DNA from: Rhizobium sp. 9140 | GTDB lineage: Bacteria; Pseudomonadota; Alphaproteobacteria; Rhizobiales; Rhizobiaceae | DNA: 64,000 nucleotides | Assembly: GCF_900067135.1 (NCBI RefSeq) | Contig: NZ_FJUR01000001.1 | Coordinates: 2,607,501-2,671,500 of the forward strand | Direction of reading: 5' to 3' | Shown here: positions 31,177 to 39,925 of the stretch, one piece after another | Position numbering within the stretch: the stretch's first letter is position 1 | Layout: the number at the start of each line of letters is the position of its first letter | Notes under the pieces: model-generated | Seen by the model: only the letters and a program-made list of their open reading frames with translations | Told to the model about the DNA's origin: nothing | Database searches by the model: none | Made by a program: the position numbers and the translations under genes

Positions 31177-34100
31177 ATGGCCAGATCCCCGAAGAAAACA
31201 GCTGCTTCCCCGCGTGAAACATCCGGGTTCGAAGAAGCGGCACAGGCGCCGTTCGAAGGCGCCCCTCTTTCCAGCCCCTTGGCAGGTTCCGTCGCCGACT
31301 GGGTGAAACAGCTCGAAGCCGAGGCCGAGGCGGCCTCGCACGAGACCCGCCGCGATGTCGCCTCGAAGGCCGGCAAACACCGCAAGCAGGTCGAGATCGC
31401 CGCCGCCAAGGCGAAGGCGAAGCCGGTCGAGCCTGCGCTCAAATCCTCGAAATCCGCGCGCGGCACCTCCATGGGCGCCGCCAGCGATCCGAAGTCGCGC
31501 GCCGCCGCCGGCCTGCCCGCCGTGTCCGGCATGGATATCTCGCTGGAGGACTCCGCCACGCTGGCCCCCGGCGCCGTCACCGCCACGGTTGATGCGCTGG
31601 CGAGCCTGATCGAGAGCGGCAACCCGCTGTTCAAGGACGGCAAGATGTGGACGCCGCACCGTCCCGCGCGCCCGTCCAAGTCCGAAGGCGGCATCAGCAT
31701 CGAGATGGTCAGCGAATACCAGCCGGCCGGCGACCAGCCCACCGCCATCAAGGACCTCGTGGAAGGCCTCAACAATGGCGAGCGCAGCCAGGTCCTCCTC
31801 GGCGTCACCGGCTCGGGCAAGACCTTCACCATGGCCAAGGTGATCGAGGCCACCCAGCGCCCCGCCGTCATCCTTGCGCCCAACAAGACGCTGGCCGCCC
31901 AGCTCTATTCGGAGTTCAAGAACTTCTTCCCCAACAATGCGGTGGAGTATTTCGTCTCCTATTACGACTACTACCAGCCGGAAGCCTATGTGCCGCGCTC
32001 GGATACGTTCATCGAGAAGGAAAGCTCGATCAACGAGCAGATCGACCGCATGCGCCACTCCGCCACGCGCTCGCTGCTGGAGCGCGACGACGTCATCATC
32101 GTCGCCTCCGTCTCCTGCATCTACGGTATCGGCTCGGTCGAGACCTACACCGCCATGGCATTCCAGATGTCGGTCGGCGACCGTCTCGACCAGCGCCAGC
32201 TGCTCGCCGATCTCGTCGCCCAGCAATACAAGCGCCGCGACATGGATTTCCAGCGCGGCAGTTTTCGCGTGCGCGGCGACACGATCGAACTCTTTCCCGC
32301 CCACCTGGAGGATGCCGCATGGCGCATCTCCATGTTCGGCGACGAGATCGACGCCATCACCGAATTTGACCCGCTGACCGGCAACAAGACCGGCGACCTC
32401 CGATCGGTCAAGATCTACGCCAACAGCCACTATGTCACCCCGCGCCCGACGCTGAACGCCGCCATCAAGTCGATCAAGGAGGAGCTGAAACTTCGCCTCG
32501 CGGAACTCGAAAAGGCCGGCCGCCTGCTGGAAGCCCAGCGGCTGGAGCAGCGCACGCGCTACGACATCGAGATGCTGGAGGCCACCGGCTCCTGCGCCGG
32601 CATCGAGAACTATTCGCGTTACCTCACCGGCCGCCGCCCCGGCGAGCCGCCGCCGACCCTGTTCGAATATATCCCCGACAACGCCCTCCTGTTCATCGAC
32701 GAGAGCCACGTCTCCGTCAGCCAGATCGGCGGCATGTACCGGGGCGACTTTCGGCGAAAGGCGACGCTGGCCGAATACGGCTTCCGCCTGCCCTCCTGCA
32801 TGGACAATCGCCCGCTCCGCTTCGAGGAATGGGACGCCATGCGCCCCGATACCGTCGCCGTCTCCGCCACCCCGGCCGCCTGGGAAATGGAGCAGGCCGG
32901 CGGCGTCTTCGCCGAGCAGGTCATCCGCCCCACGGGCCTCATCGACCCCCCCGTCGAGGTGCGCCCGGCCAAAAGCCAGGTGGACGACGTGCTGGGCGAA
33001 ATCCGCGAGACCGCTGCCAAGGGCTACCGCACGCTCTGCACCGTGCTGACCAAGCGCATGGCCGAGGACCTCACCGAATACCTGCACGAGCAGGGCATCC
33101 GCGTCCGCTACATGCACTCCGACATCGACACGCTGGAGCGCATCGAGATCATCCGCGATCTGCGTCTCGGCGCGTTCGACGTGCTGGTGGGCATCAACCT
33201 GCTGCGCGAAGGTCTCGACATTCCCGAATGCGGCTTCGTCGCCATTCTCGATGCCGACAAGGAAGGTTTTCTCCGCTCGGAAACCTCGCTGGTCCAGACC
33301 ATCGGCCGCGCCGCGCGAAACGTCGATGGCAAGGTCGTGCTCTATGCCGACAAGGTCACCGGCTCCATGCAGCGCGCCATGGACGAAACCGCCCGCCGCC
33401 GCGAAAAGCAGATGGCCTATAACGAGGCCCACGGCATCACCCCGGAGTCCGTCAAGGCCAAGATCTCCGACATTCTCGACTCGGTCTACGAGCGCGACCA
33501 CGTCCGCGCCGACATTGCCGGCGCCTCCGGCAAGGGCTTGGCCTCCGGCGGACACATGGTCGGCAACAACCTCGCCGCCCATCTCGAAGCGCTCGAAAAA
33601 CAGATGCGCAACGCCGCCACCGACCTCGACTTCGAAACCGCTGCCCGCCTCCGCGACGAAATCAAACGCCTCAAAGCCACCGAGCTGGCAACGATGGACG
33701 ACCCGATGGCCCGGCAGGAGGCGAGGAGCGCCGAAGGCGCGACCGGGAAGGCAGGAAACCCGGCCAAGGCACAGGAAGGTTTCGTCAGCAAGGCCGACCA
33801 GAAGAGCGCCAAGGCAAGAGACGCGGCGAAGGCGCAGGAAGTCGCCACCAACAAGCCGAAAACCGCGCGGAATGCAGATGAGGAAGCGGAAAGCGCCGAA
33901 GGCGCCCTCCCTTCTCCCCGCCCGCGGGGAGAAGGTGCCCGCAGGGCGGATGAGGGGCAGCCACAACCCGCCCCCTCCCTCTTCCGCCGGAACACCCTCG
34001 ACAACATGGGTCCCGGCACCGACACCGAACGCCCCCTCTTCCGCCGCAACGACCTCGACGAAATGACCGTCGGCCGCACCGAAAAACCCGTCCCCGGCGC

Positions 34101-34296
34101 CCTGCCGGTCAAACCCGACGCCGCAAAGGCCACGAAACGCTTTTCACCGCTGACGGAAGGCTTGCCGGAACAAGGCAAGGACGACCCGCGCCCGCTGGTC
34201 CGGGCGAAGGCGGGCGTCGGGAGCTATGAGGATGCGGGGGATGTGAAGCGGCAGAAGGGCCGGACGAAGGGGAAGACGGGACGGCCGGGGCGGTAG
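31177..34296 (+). CDS. uvrB: Excinuclease ABC subunit B, with long terminal extensions
   Basis: A 1039-residue UvrB; the E. coli protein has 673. The first ~175 residues are a Lys/Ala-rich extension. The helicase core starts at [16 protein letters not shown], with Walker [11 protein letters not shown], the β-hairpin [26 protein letters not shown] and the GRAARN helicase motif VI. The UVR motif that contacts UvrC is near residue 805. A disordered tail of about 195 residues follows; it includes a dispersed genomic palindrome translated in frame. It opens damaged DNA for nucleotide excision repair. Start at 31177 (MARSPKK) avoids an upstream overlap. Confidence 0.95.
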   Translation: MARSPKKTAASPRETSGFEEAAQAPFEGAPLSSPLAGSVADWVKQLEAEAEAASHETRRDVASKAGKHRKQVEIAAAKAKAKPVEPALKSSKSARGTSMGAASDPKSRAAAGLPAVSGMDISLEDSATLAPGAVTATVDALASLIESGNPLFKDGKMWTPHRPARPSKSEGGISIEMVSEYQPAGDQPTAIKDLVEGLNNGERSQVLLGVTGSGKTFTMAKVIEATQRPAVILAPNKTLAAQLYSEFKNFFPNNAVEYFVSYYDYYQPEAYVPRSDTFIEKESSINEQIDRMRHSATRSLLERDDVIIVASVSCIYGIGSVETYTAMAFQMSVGDRLDQRQLLADLVAQQYKRRDMDFQRGSFRVRGDTIELFPAHLEDAAWRISMFGDEIDAITEFDPLTGNKTGDLRSVKIYANSHYVTPRPTLNAAIKSIKEELKLRLAELEKAGRLLEAQRLEQRTRYDIEMLEATGSCAGIENYSRYLTGRRPGEPPPTLFEYIPDNALLFIDESHVSVSQIGGMYRGDFRRKATLAEYGFRLPSCMDNRPLRFEEWDAMRPDTVAVSATPAAWEMEQAGGVFAEQVIRPTGLIDPPVEVRPAKSQVDDVLGEIRETAAKGYRTLCTVLTKRMAEDLTEYLHEQGIRVRYMHSDIDTLERIEIIRDLRLGAFDVLVGINLLREGLDIPECGFVAILDADKEGFLRSETSLVQTIGRAARNVDGKVVLYADKVTGSMQRAMDETARRREKQMAYNEAHGITPESVKAKISDILDSVYERDHVRADIAGASGKGLASGGHMVGNNLAAHLEALEKQMRNAATDLDFETAARLRDEIKRLKATELATMDDPMARQEARSAEGATGKAGNPAKAQEGFVSKADQKSAKARDAAKAQEVATNKPKTARNADEEAESAEGALPSPRPRGEGARRADEGQPQPAPSLFRRNTLDNMGPGTDTERPLFRRNDLDEMTVGRTEKPVPGALPVKPDAAKATKRFSPLTEGLPEQGKDDPRPLVRAKAGVGSYEDAGDVKRQKGRTKGKTGRPGR
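33910..33962. repeat. Dispersed palindrome inserted in frame in uvrB (copy 5)
   Basis: CTTCTCCCCGCCCGCGGGGA then GAAGGTGCCCGCAGGGCGGA and TGAGGGGC is the same two-part element found in intergenic DNA at 10779 and 17896. Here it encodes about [17 protein letters not shown] in the UvrB tail without breaking the frame. Confidence 0.75.
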
Positions 34297-34307
34297 TGGA
34301 GTTAAAG

Positions 34308-35617
34308 CTAGCATTGCCTAAAATGCACTCGCATTGCTTTACCGAATGCAATAGCGATCATAGTTTTTGTCATGCGCCTATAACGTTTTGTCTGCATACT
34401 AAACTTAGGATTTAGTTTAATAAATACTTTATTAGAACGACGCACATACCGAATGAATGTCCAACTCCTAACCCCGACATCTTGTGCGATAGTCACATCT
34501 CTCAGGATTCTAGTCTCAAGCTCAAGAAACGGGTAATTTTGATTTAGCCACAGCTTACCTTTCCCGCGATACTGCTTAACAAAACGCGAGGCGTGTCCGT
34601 ATGAACGTCTCTTCATTCGACGCCAAGCGTTAGACATTGTTTTATTCCGCAATCTGACTGATGTCCCATCGAACTCAAAGCCGAGATATTCAAGGCCGTT
34701 GGCTGATGAAGTTCCGAATAAGCGCGCAAAATTTACCGTTCCATTAGAGCGCGAGAACTTAGTCACAGACGTCTTTTTATCCTGTATCTTTAATTTTCGT
34801 CCGTACTTTCGGATGGTTTTTTGAAGAAAAATTCTCCCTTCGGAATAACGACGACACGAGTTTTTAGGTAAAACGATAATTATATCGTCAGAATATCTAC
34901 GATACAGTCCGCCACTTTTAGAAACAAAATCAGCTATCTCTTTGTCAAAATCGATGAGATAGAAATTTGCGACTAGATCAGATATCGGGGTCCCCTGAGG
35001 AATACCGAAATCGAAACTATTCTTTTGAATGAGGCTCGGTAATCCCGATCGACCAGAAACGAAGCTTTTGAAATCTGATGGAGTACAGATCTGCTTAAAT
35101 CTATCAGCTTTAAGTTGATCAATCTTTCTTCGGCGACGCTCTTGTCTTGTGCCGGATACAATCATAGAATTCAATTTCAAACGGTCGAATAGCTGATCCA
35201 AGTCGACAACTGAGTAAGCAGTCAGACTTTTAAATATCGCCAAGTGATCAGGAGGTAATTTTGAGCCTAGCAGGCGCTCCCATACCTGCAAAATTTTATT
35301 GTGCTCAAGGCTTTCAAAATATGATTTTATGTCAACAACCGTGACATAACAGTCACCAATGTCATTTATAAAGTCAAATACCTCGAAGGCAAAATTAATA
35401 TTAGATTTACTGCCACCAGTCGCATTAGTTAATTCTCTATACGCTATAACATTATCTTGAAGACCTTCAACGTATAACTTATCTTCATATAGTTTAGACA
35501 ACAAAACACGGTAACGAGCATAAATGGCTGCATCAACCCGAGATGCGTAACGAAGAGGCCGAGTTTTCTTCTTTCGCTCACCATTGCTGCGAAACTTCAC
35601 CCACTCCTCGTTAAATC
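34308..35617 (-). pseudogene. C-terminal part of a defence-type reverse transcriptase (interrupted by IS66)
   Basis: About 436 codons carrying the RT catalytic core. TVVDIKSYFESLEHN holds the first catalytic Asp, FGIPQGTPISDLVANFYLI is the RT motif 4 region, and YRRYSDDIII contains the YxDD active site. The EYLGFEFDG end follows. There is no maturase or HNH domain, so it is not a group II intron; it resembles the stand-alone UG/Abi class of antiviral RTs, closest in my judgement to the DRT2 type. Base composition is much richer in A+T than neighbours. Its frame continues across the IS66 element into 38211–38418. It ends 11 bases from uvrB, tail to tail. Confidence 0.85.
35610..35617. repeat. 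Target-site duplication of the IS66 element, left copy
   Basis: GTTAAATC directly abuts the left IS end. The identical 8 bases follow the right end at 38203–38210. Eight-base duplications are typical of IS66-family insertions. Confidence 0.93.
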
Positions 35618-35696
35618 GTAAGCGCAATTTTCGATGCACCTTGACGGCTGCGGCAGCGCTGAACCGCCGTCACACCGATTTTGATATCCAGCTCTA

Positions 35697-37286
35697 TTAC
35701 GCCGCAGTGGTCGTGGCGTAGTTGAACGGCAGCAGGTCGTCGATTTCGGCCGCTTCGTCCCGCTGCGGCAACTCAGTGAGCACATAGCGCAGCCAGGTGA
35801 GTGGGTCGACGCCACATGCGCGGCAAGTCAGCATCAAACTGTAGACCACTGCGCTGGCCTTGGCTCCGTCAGCGGTGTCGCTGAACAGCCACGATTTTCT
35901 TCCTGTCGCAAAGACCCTGATGTCACGCTCCAGAATGTTGTTATCGATCGGCATCCTGCCGTCGGTGATATAGCGCGTCAGATAATCCCATTGGTTGAGG
36001 GTGTAGGACACTGCATCGCCGAGCTTTGTATCAGGCATAATCTTCGGCGCGATGTTGTCAAGCCATGCCTTTAGAGCGTTCAGGACCGGCAAGCTGTGCT
36101 GTTGCCGGAAACGGCGAATGCAATCGGCCTGCGTTTCATCGGCGTCGGGCTTTTTGTCTCGCGCCTGTTTTTCGATCCGGTAGAGCTGCTCGAAGAACCG
36201 GAGTGCCTGTTCCGGCGGTCCGCCTCCATTCTTTCTGGTTTTGAGTGCCTCGACAAAGCGCCGCCGGGAATGAGCCATGCATCCGACATGGGTGGCATCA
36301 TCGAAGGTGCGCCAGGCTGTGTAGCCATCCGTCATGAGTATGCCGCGGTATTTGCCAAGGAAGGTTTGTGGGTGAATCTGACCGCGGCCGGGCTGGTAGT
36401 CGAGAAGCACGATCGGCTCGTCACTGTCCTCGCCGCTGCGATAAGCCCACATATACGATGTGCTGGTGGCTTCCTTATTCTTTTCCTTGAGGACCTGAAC
36501 GGTCGTCTCATCACCGTGAATGAGAGGCTGCGACCTGAGCCGCAATCTCAGCGCATCATAGATGCGGTGAAGATGCTTCTCGCTCGAGCCGATCACCCAG
36601 TGAGCGAGAGCGCCTCGGCTGATCGGAACGCCGGCACGCTCGAATGTCTGAGCCACGCGGTAGAGCGGCGTGCCATCGACGTATTTGTGGACGAGCGCGA
36701 AAGCCAGTGTCGAGGCGGTGGCGATGCTGCCCGGCAGGGGCTGCGTCGGCATCGGAGCGATCACGACAGGCGTATTGATCCCGGTGCGGTCGCAATGGCG
36801 GCAGGCATACTTGAACCGCACGTTCTGCAGGACTTTTGCCTTGACCTCGATATGGAGCTGCTCGGTGACGGCCTCGCCCATGCGATGCATTTGACTGTCG
36901 CAGCAAGGGCAAGCTTTCTGATCGTCGGCAAGGTCATATTCGACACGCTCGCGTGGCAAATCTTCCGGTAGAGGCCTTCTGCCACGCTTCTTTCCCGTTG
37001 TGCTTTGGACCACCGGCAAGCCTGTATCCGGGAGATCGGCGGCCGCGTCGCCATAATCAGGATCATCCTCGTCCGCGGCCTCTTCGGCCTCGTTGAAGAT
37101 GCGATCAATGTGCTTTTCGCTGCGGGGGGCAAAACGATGGAGCCTTGCAAGCGCCAGTTCTTCTTCAAGCTTGACGACCCGCTGCGAGAGGGCCTCCTTC
37201 TCGGCTTTGAGCGCAGCAATTTCGGCGGCGTTGGCCGCCAAATGCGCCATCAGCTCTGCAACGCTCAGTTCGCCGGTTCGGGTCAT
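35697..37286 (-). CDS. tnpC: IS66 transposase TnpC
   Basis: A 529-residue DDE transposase. The N-terminus has a leucine-zipper-like coil (AEIAALKAEKEALSQRVVKL), then a zinc-finger region (KACPCCDSQMHRMGE, later CRHCDRTG), the catalytic domain (LIHGDETTVQVL, GILMTDGYTAW) and the C-terminal IS66 tail (ILERDIRVFATGRKSWLF, with the catalytic Glu). It cuts and joins the element ends. Confidence 0.95.
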   Translation of the reverse strand: MTRTGELSVAELMAHLAANAAEIAALKAEKEALSQRVVKLEEELALARLHRFAPRSEKHIDRIFNEAEEAADEDDPDYGDAAADLPDTGLPVVQSTTGKKRGRRPLPEDLPRERVEYDLADDQKACPCCDSQMHRMGEAVTEQLHIEVKAKVLQNVRFKYACRHCDRTGINTPVVIAPMPTQPLPGSIATASTLAFALVHKYVDGTPLYRVAQTFERAGVPISRGALAHWVIGSSEKHLHRIYDALRLRLRSQPLIHGDETTVQVLKEKNKEATSTSYMWAYRSGEDSDEPIVLLDYQPGRGQIHPQTFLGKYRGILMTDGYTAWRTFDDATHVGCMAHSRRRFVEALKTRKNGGGPPEQALRFFEQLYRIEKQARDKKPDADETQADCIRRFRQQHSLPVLNALKAWLDNIAPKIMPDTKLGDAVSYTLNQWDYLTRYITDGRMPIDNNILERDIRVFATGRKSWLFSDTADGAKASAVVYSLMLTCRACGVDPLTWLRYVLTELPQRDEAAEIDDLLPFNYATTTAA

Positions 37287-37339
37287 CCCAGTTTTGAATC
37301 TGAGCCGTGCTGCCGCGTCAATAGCTCAATTCGCCACCT

Positions 37340-37693
37340 TTAGCCGGCGATCTGATACTGCCGCACGGGATGGCGGATCATCGCATCGATATCGATCCCG
37401 TCGAGGATCCAGTGCAGTTGCTCGGTCGTCAGTGTGACCACCGTCACCTCTCGGCGCGGCCATCGGAACTTGTCTTCGGTCAACCGCTTCAGGATGAGCA
37501 CGAAGCCCGAGCGATCGAAGAATAGCAGCTTCACCCGGTCACGCCGGCGGTTGCAGAAGGCAAACACTGCAGGAGCAAACGGGTCCAGCGCCATCGTCTC
37601 CTGGACCAGGACCGCAAGGCTGTTGATGCCGGCCCGGAAGTCGATCGGTTCGCGATGCAGATAGACTTGAAGATCAGCGCCAAGCTTAAACAT
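37340..37693 (-). CDS. tnpB: IS66 accessory protein TnpB
   Basis: A 117-residue protein of the IS66 Orf2 family (PF05717). LHREPIDFRAGINSLAVLVQ and FCNRRRDRVKLLFFDRSGFV are the hallmark segments. It is needed for IS66 transposition, but its role is not understood. This is unrelated to the IS200/IS605 TnpB nuclease of the same name. Its start overlaps the end of tnpA by eight bases. Confidence 0.95.
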   Translation of the reverse strand: MFKLGADLQVYLHREPIDFRAGINSLAVLVQETMALDPFAPAVFAFCNRRRDRVKLLFFDRSGFVLILKRLTEDKFRWPRREVTVVTLTTEQLHWILDGIDIDAMIRHPVRQYQIAG

Positions 37694-38120
37694 GACCCAG
37701 AGCTCCGATGATTGCCGTCAATGCGTTGAGATCGCGGCACTCCAGCGTCAATCTCACACCATTCGGCAATGATACACTCACCTTCGCTGGAGAGGTCAGC
37801 GGGTCGCTCCTCTCCGTCGTCGGCAATCGCTCTTCGCGATCCGTGGCAGGCATCTCAATGTCGAACTCGCTGCTCGGGGCGGCAATCTGAACTGGAATAA
37901 ACGCAGATGTCGAAGACGGCGATAATGGATGTGCCGGGGTATGTTTCCTGATCCATTTCCAAACGAGGTTCGCGTTGACCCCGTGTTCTCGCGCCAGTTT
38001 CGATACTGATGCGCCGGGTTCAAGGCAGGCCGCAACAAGGCGATCTTTCGAACCTTGATCGAAGCGCCGTCTTCCATTCCGACCAACCAGCCGCACAGCA
38101 AGTTTTTGACCTTCACCCAT
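37686..38120 (-). CDS. tnpA: IS66 accessory protein TnpA
   Basis: A 144-residue protein with an N-terminal helix-turn-helix of the IS66/IS3 orfA type (SKDRLVAACLEPGASVSKLA, then REHGVNANLVWKWI) and a C-terminal segment LPNGVRLTLECRDLNALTAI. It likely binds the element ends. It is the first gene of the IS operon. A 9-bp palindrome, GGTGTCCAC…GTGGACACC (38125–38151), lies just upstream and may be its operator. Confidence 0.92.
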   Translation of the reverse strand: MGEGQKLAVRLVGRNGRRRFDQGSKDRLVAACLEPGASVSKLAREHGVNANLVWKWIRKHTPAHPLSPSSTSAFIPVQIAAPSSEFDIEMPATDREERLPTTERSDPLTSPAKVSVSLPNGVRLTLECRDLNALTAIIGALGHV

Positions 38121-38124
38121 ACTT

Positions 38125-38151
38125 GGTGTCCACCTTTTTTAAGTGGACACC
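38125..38151. promoter_or_regulatory. Palindrome upstream of IS66 tnpA
   Basis: GGTGTCCAC (38125–38133) and GTGGACACC (38143–38151) are perfect inverted repeats with a T-rich centre, four bases before the tnpA start. It may regulate tnpA or end outside transcription. Confidence 0.5.
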
Positions 38152-38202
38152 TCATGCCAAAGCTCACTCAATTACAGAAGGTGCGGAGAAATTCGCGCTT
38201 AC

Positions 38203-38210
38203 GTTAAATC
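38203..38210. repeat. Target-site duplication of the IS66 element, right copy
   Basis: GTTAAATC, identical to 35610–35617 and directly abutting the right IS end. Confidence 0.93.
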
Positions 38211-38418
38211 TTAACAAGGGAAAAAAGGTGTGCTTCGACACAGCGTCCGGATCGTTAGCAAGCGCCACAACATTTTTGATCGGTACTTTTCGATCAAAAT
38301 GGAGATATTTTTTTATGTCTTTATCTCTGGGAACCCAATCGTAGGATTGAGTGGAGGCAATAACACCAGTTGGCATGGTATAGTTATTGCCTCCGCCATT
38401 TATCATGGCTTTCGCCAC
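38211..38418 (-). pseudogene. N-terminal part of the interrupted reverse transcriptase
   Basis: This stretch encodes the RT leader, including DIKKYLHFDRKVPIKNVVAL and DAVSKHTFFPLLRFN. The KHTFFPLL segment, just before the first conserved blocks, is typical of stand-alone defence RTs. Removing the IS and one target copy joins codon AGA-TTT-AAC to GAG-GAG-TGG and gives one frame of about 505 codons with the half at 34308–35617. The start may be GTG 38418, ATG 38406 or ATG 38376; the last gives the family-like short N-terminus and has GGAGG about 15 bases upstream. Confidence 0.85.
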
Positions 38419-38861
38419 TATCGTCCAAGTTCAACGATGTGTGCTATACTGTAGTATCGCGAATCGTGACGGCAGCTGCCGGCATGATGAAGACGCGACA
38501 GTCGCTACAACGAACCGCAGGAATAATCCAGATGATCGTAGAGCTATTAACCGCCTGTCCAATTGACAGTCTAAACACGAGACTCACGCGTTACCGTGAT
38601 CCGGGACACTGACTGCGGAGGCCAACAATCCCAACCATAGATGTTGAGTTTACTGCTTCCGTAGTTTCAGGCTTGCCGTCTGGGAACCCCCATAAACGTA
38701 TAATGGCGATTCCAATACGTTGATTCAAGAGAGAACCGTCTAAGTTAAGTGAAATAACGCTCACAACAAAATTCCACTTATCCATATACTCGATTTGCGC
38801 GCCCCGGAACAACCCACCCCCACCCCCGTTCTCTCCCGAGCCCAAACCTCAGGAGCGCCCC
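38419..38861. other. Accessory-island DNA between the RT and the SnoaL-like gene
   Basis: Besides the hairpin cluster this 443-base stretch holds a leftward open frame at 38591–38785 (64 codons from an ATG, MDKWNFVVSVISLNLDGS…), AT-rich and without recognisable family. The A+T-rich character ends near 38790, where normal chromosomal composition returns. Confidence 0.45.
38434..38599 (-). ncRNA. Candidate structured RNA upstream of the reverse transcriptase
   Basis: Directly upstream of the RT lie several small hairpins in close succession: TCACG/CGTGA (38584–38599), AGTCT/AGACT (38568–38584), CTGTC/GACAG (38555–38569), GCGAC/GTCGC (38495–38505), CGGCAGCTGCCG (38470–38481), and ACGAT/ATCGT enclosing ATAC/GTAT (38434–38467). 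Two of these share bases and would compete. Defence RTs of the DRT2 type use a structured RNA encoded just upstream as template, which this fits. It is inferred from position and hairpins only. Confidence 0.35.
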
Positions 38862-39365
38862 ATGCCCGCACTCGCAGACACCTTCATCTCCGCCCTCCAC
38901 CACCTCGAATCCGACCACGATACCGACACCATCGCCAGCCTGTTTACCGACGATGCCAGCCTGTCCAATCCGCTGGTGTCCTATGACGATGGCGGGGTGG
39001 ATGCGGCGAAGACGTTCTGGTCGCATTATCGCGATGCTTTCGATGATATCGCCTCGGAGTTCCGCGCCGTGACGGATACGGATGGCGTTGCCTTTCTCGA
39101 ATGGCGCAGCCGCGGTTCGATCGATGGCGAGGCTTTTGACTATGGCGGCGTCAGCGTTCTGGAGGTGGCGGATGGCAAGATCGCCGCGTTTCGCACCTAT
39201 TTCGACAGCGCCCAGATCCCCCGCGCCCATTCCACCGGCGGCAAAGGGTCCGGTCGCGGCGGGAAACCGGAGATCGCAGTGACGGGGAAAAACAACGGCG
39301 AGGACGATCTGGAGACCGCCCAGCGCGAAGCCGCCGAGCAGCGCGCCAAGGGCGGCTACAGCTGA
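38862..39365 (+). CDS. SnoaL-like / NTF2-fold protein
   Basis: A 167-residue protein with the nuclear-transport-factor-2 fold of the SnoaL group: TIASLFTDDASLSNPLV near residue 25, VAFLEWRSRGSIDGEAFDY near 78, and the closing VLEVADGKIAAFRTYFD near 100. The C-terminal 50 residues are a Gly/charged tail (GGKGSGRGGKPEI). SnoaL-like proteins are isomerases or binding proteins; the ligand is unknown. Terminator follows. Confidence 0.82.
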   Translation: MPALADTFISALHHLESDHDTDTIASLFTDDASLSNPLVSYDDGGVDAAKTFWSHYRDAFDDIASEFRAVTDTDGVAFLEWRSRGSIDGEAFDYGGVSVLEVADGKIAAFRTYFDSAQIPRAHSTGGKGSGRGGKPEIAVTGKNNGEDDLETAQREAAEQRAKGGYS

Positions 39366-39395
39366 TCCCGACTGTTCGAAAATCTGTTTGAAAAC

Positions 39396-39431
39396 AAGGA
39401 GGCAGGCCGGAAACGGTTCTGCCTCCTTTTC
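39396..39431 (+). terminator. Rho-independent terminator after the SnoaL-like gene
   Basis: AAGGAGGCAG (39396–39405) pairs with CTGCCTCCTT (39419–39428), followed by TTCGT. The 10-bp stem sits 30 bases beyond the stop. Confidence 0.8.
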
Positions 39432-39925
39432 GTGTCCGCCGTCCGCATCGGCCTGATCAAGCGAAGCCGAAACGCGCACATCCCCCATTTTTGCACGCGC
39501 CGTTTTCCCCGCCGCCCGGACCCGCCCCCATACTGGCCCCGTTCCGCTCTCGGATACACCGGCAGGCGTGCCGGCGAGGCGGAGCCGGCTGTGGGGTGTG
39601 AGGAACGACGTGCGCCTCCCGCATCACGGTCCGCAACACGGCCTCCCCCCGAAACGGCAGCGCCTCGCGCAAGCGAGGATGCAAATGGGTTCGGGTTTGC
39701 CTTCGCGGCATGCAACGCCATCCTGTCCTGCCCCTCCGGGCGGTCGGGAGACCGGCAGAGAGGCATTTGCGGGCATAAACCGCCGAACGGGGCGCCGGAA
39801 GGTGTCATTCCTTTACCTATCAACGCGGCAGCTTCCAGCGCCCCGTCCGAAATTCCGGCCCGACAGCCGGTCCAGCATCGATGCGCCAGACCACGCGGCA
39901 AAACCGCCTGCGTGAAGGAGACCGC
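39432..39925. other. 494-base region with no convincing gene
   Basis: GC-rich DNA with frames on both strands but none with family resemblance. It probably includes the leader and promoter of the next gene. A short tract, CGCCTCGCGCAAGCGAGG (about 39661–39680), could form a hairpin. Confidence 0.4.

Larger units (their letters stand above)
35618..38202 (-). mobile_element. Complete IS66-family insertion sequence (2585 bp)
   Basis: The element runs from GTAAGCGC at 35618 to GCGCTTAC at 38202. Its terminal repeats (GTAAGCGCAATTTTCGATGC and, reversed, GTAAGCGCGAATTTCTCCGC) match in about three quarters of positions. It encodes the standard leftward trio tnpA–tnpB–tnpC. It is flanked by a perfect 8-bp duplication, GTTAAATC, so the insertion is intact and probably recent. 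It interrupts a reverse transcriptase gene near codon 70. Confidence 0.95.

Noticed and set aside
31078..33966. A 962-codon open frame antisense to uvrB
   Set aside because: High-GC third-position bias leaves antisense frames open; it has no family resemblance and uvrB fully explains the region.
34308..35617. Group II intron or retron
   Set aside because: No maturase X domain, HNH domain, intron domain V or retron msr/msd pattern was recognised; the RT is a stand-alone type with its own upstream segment.
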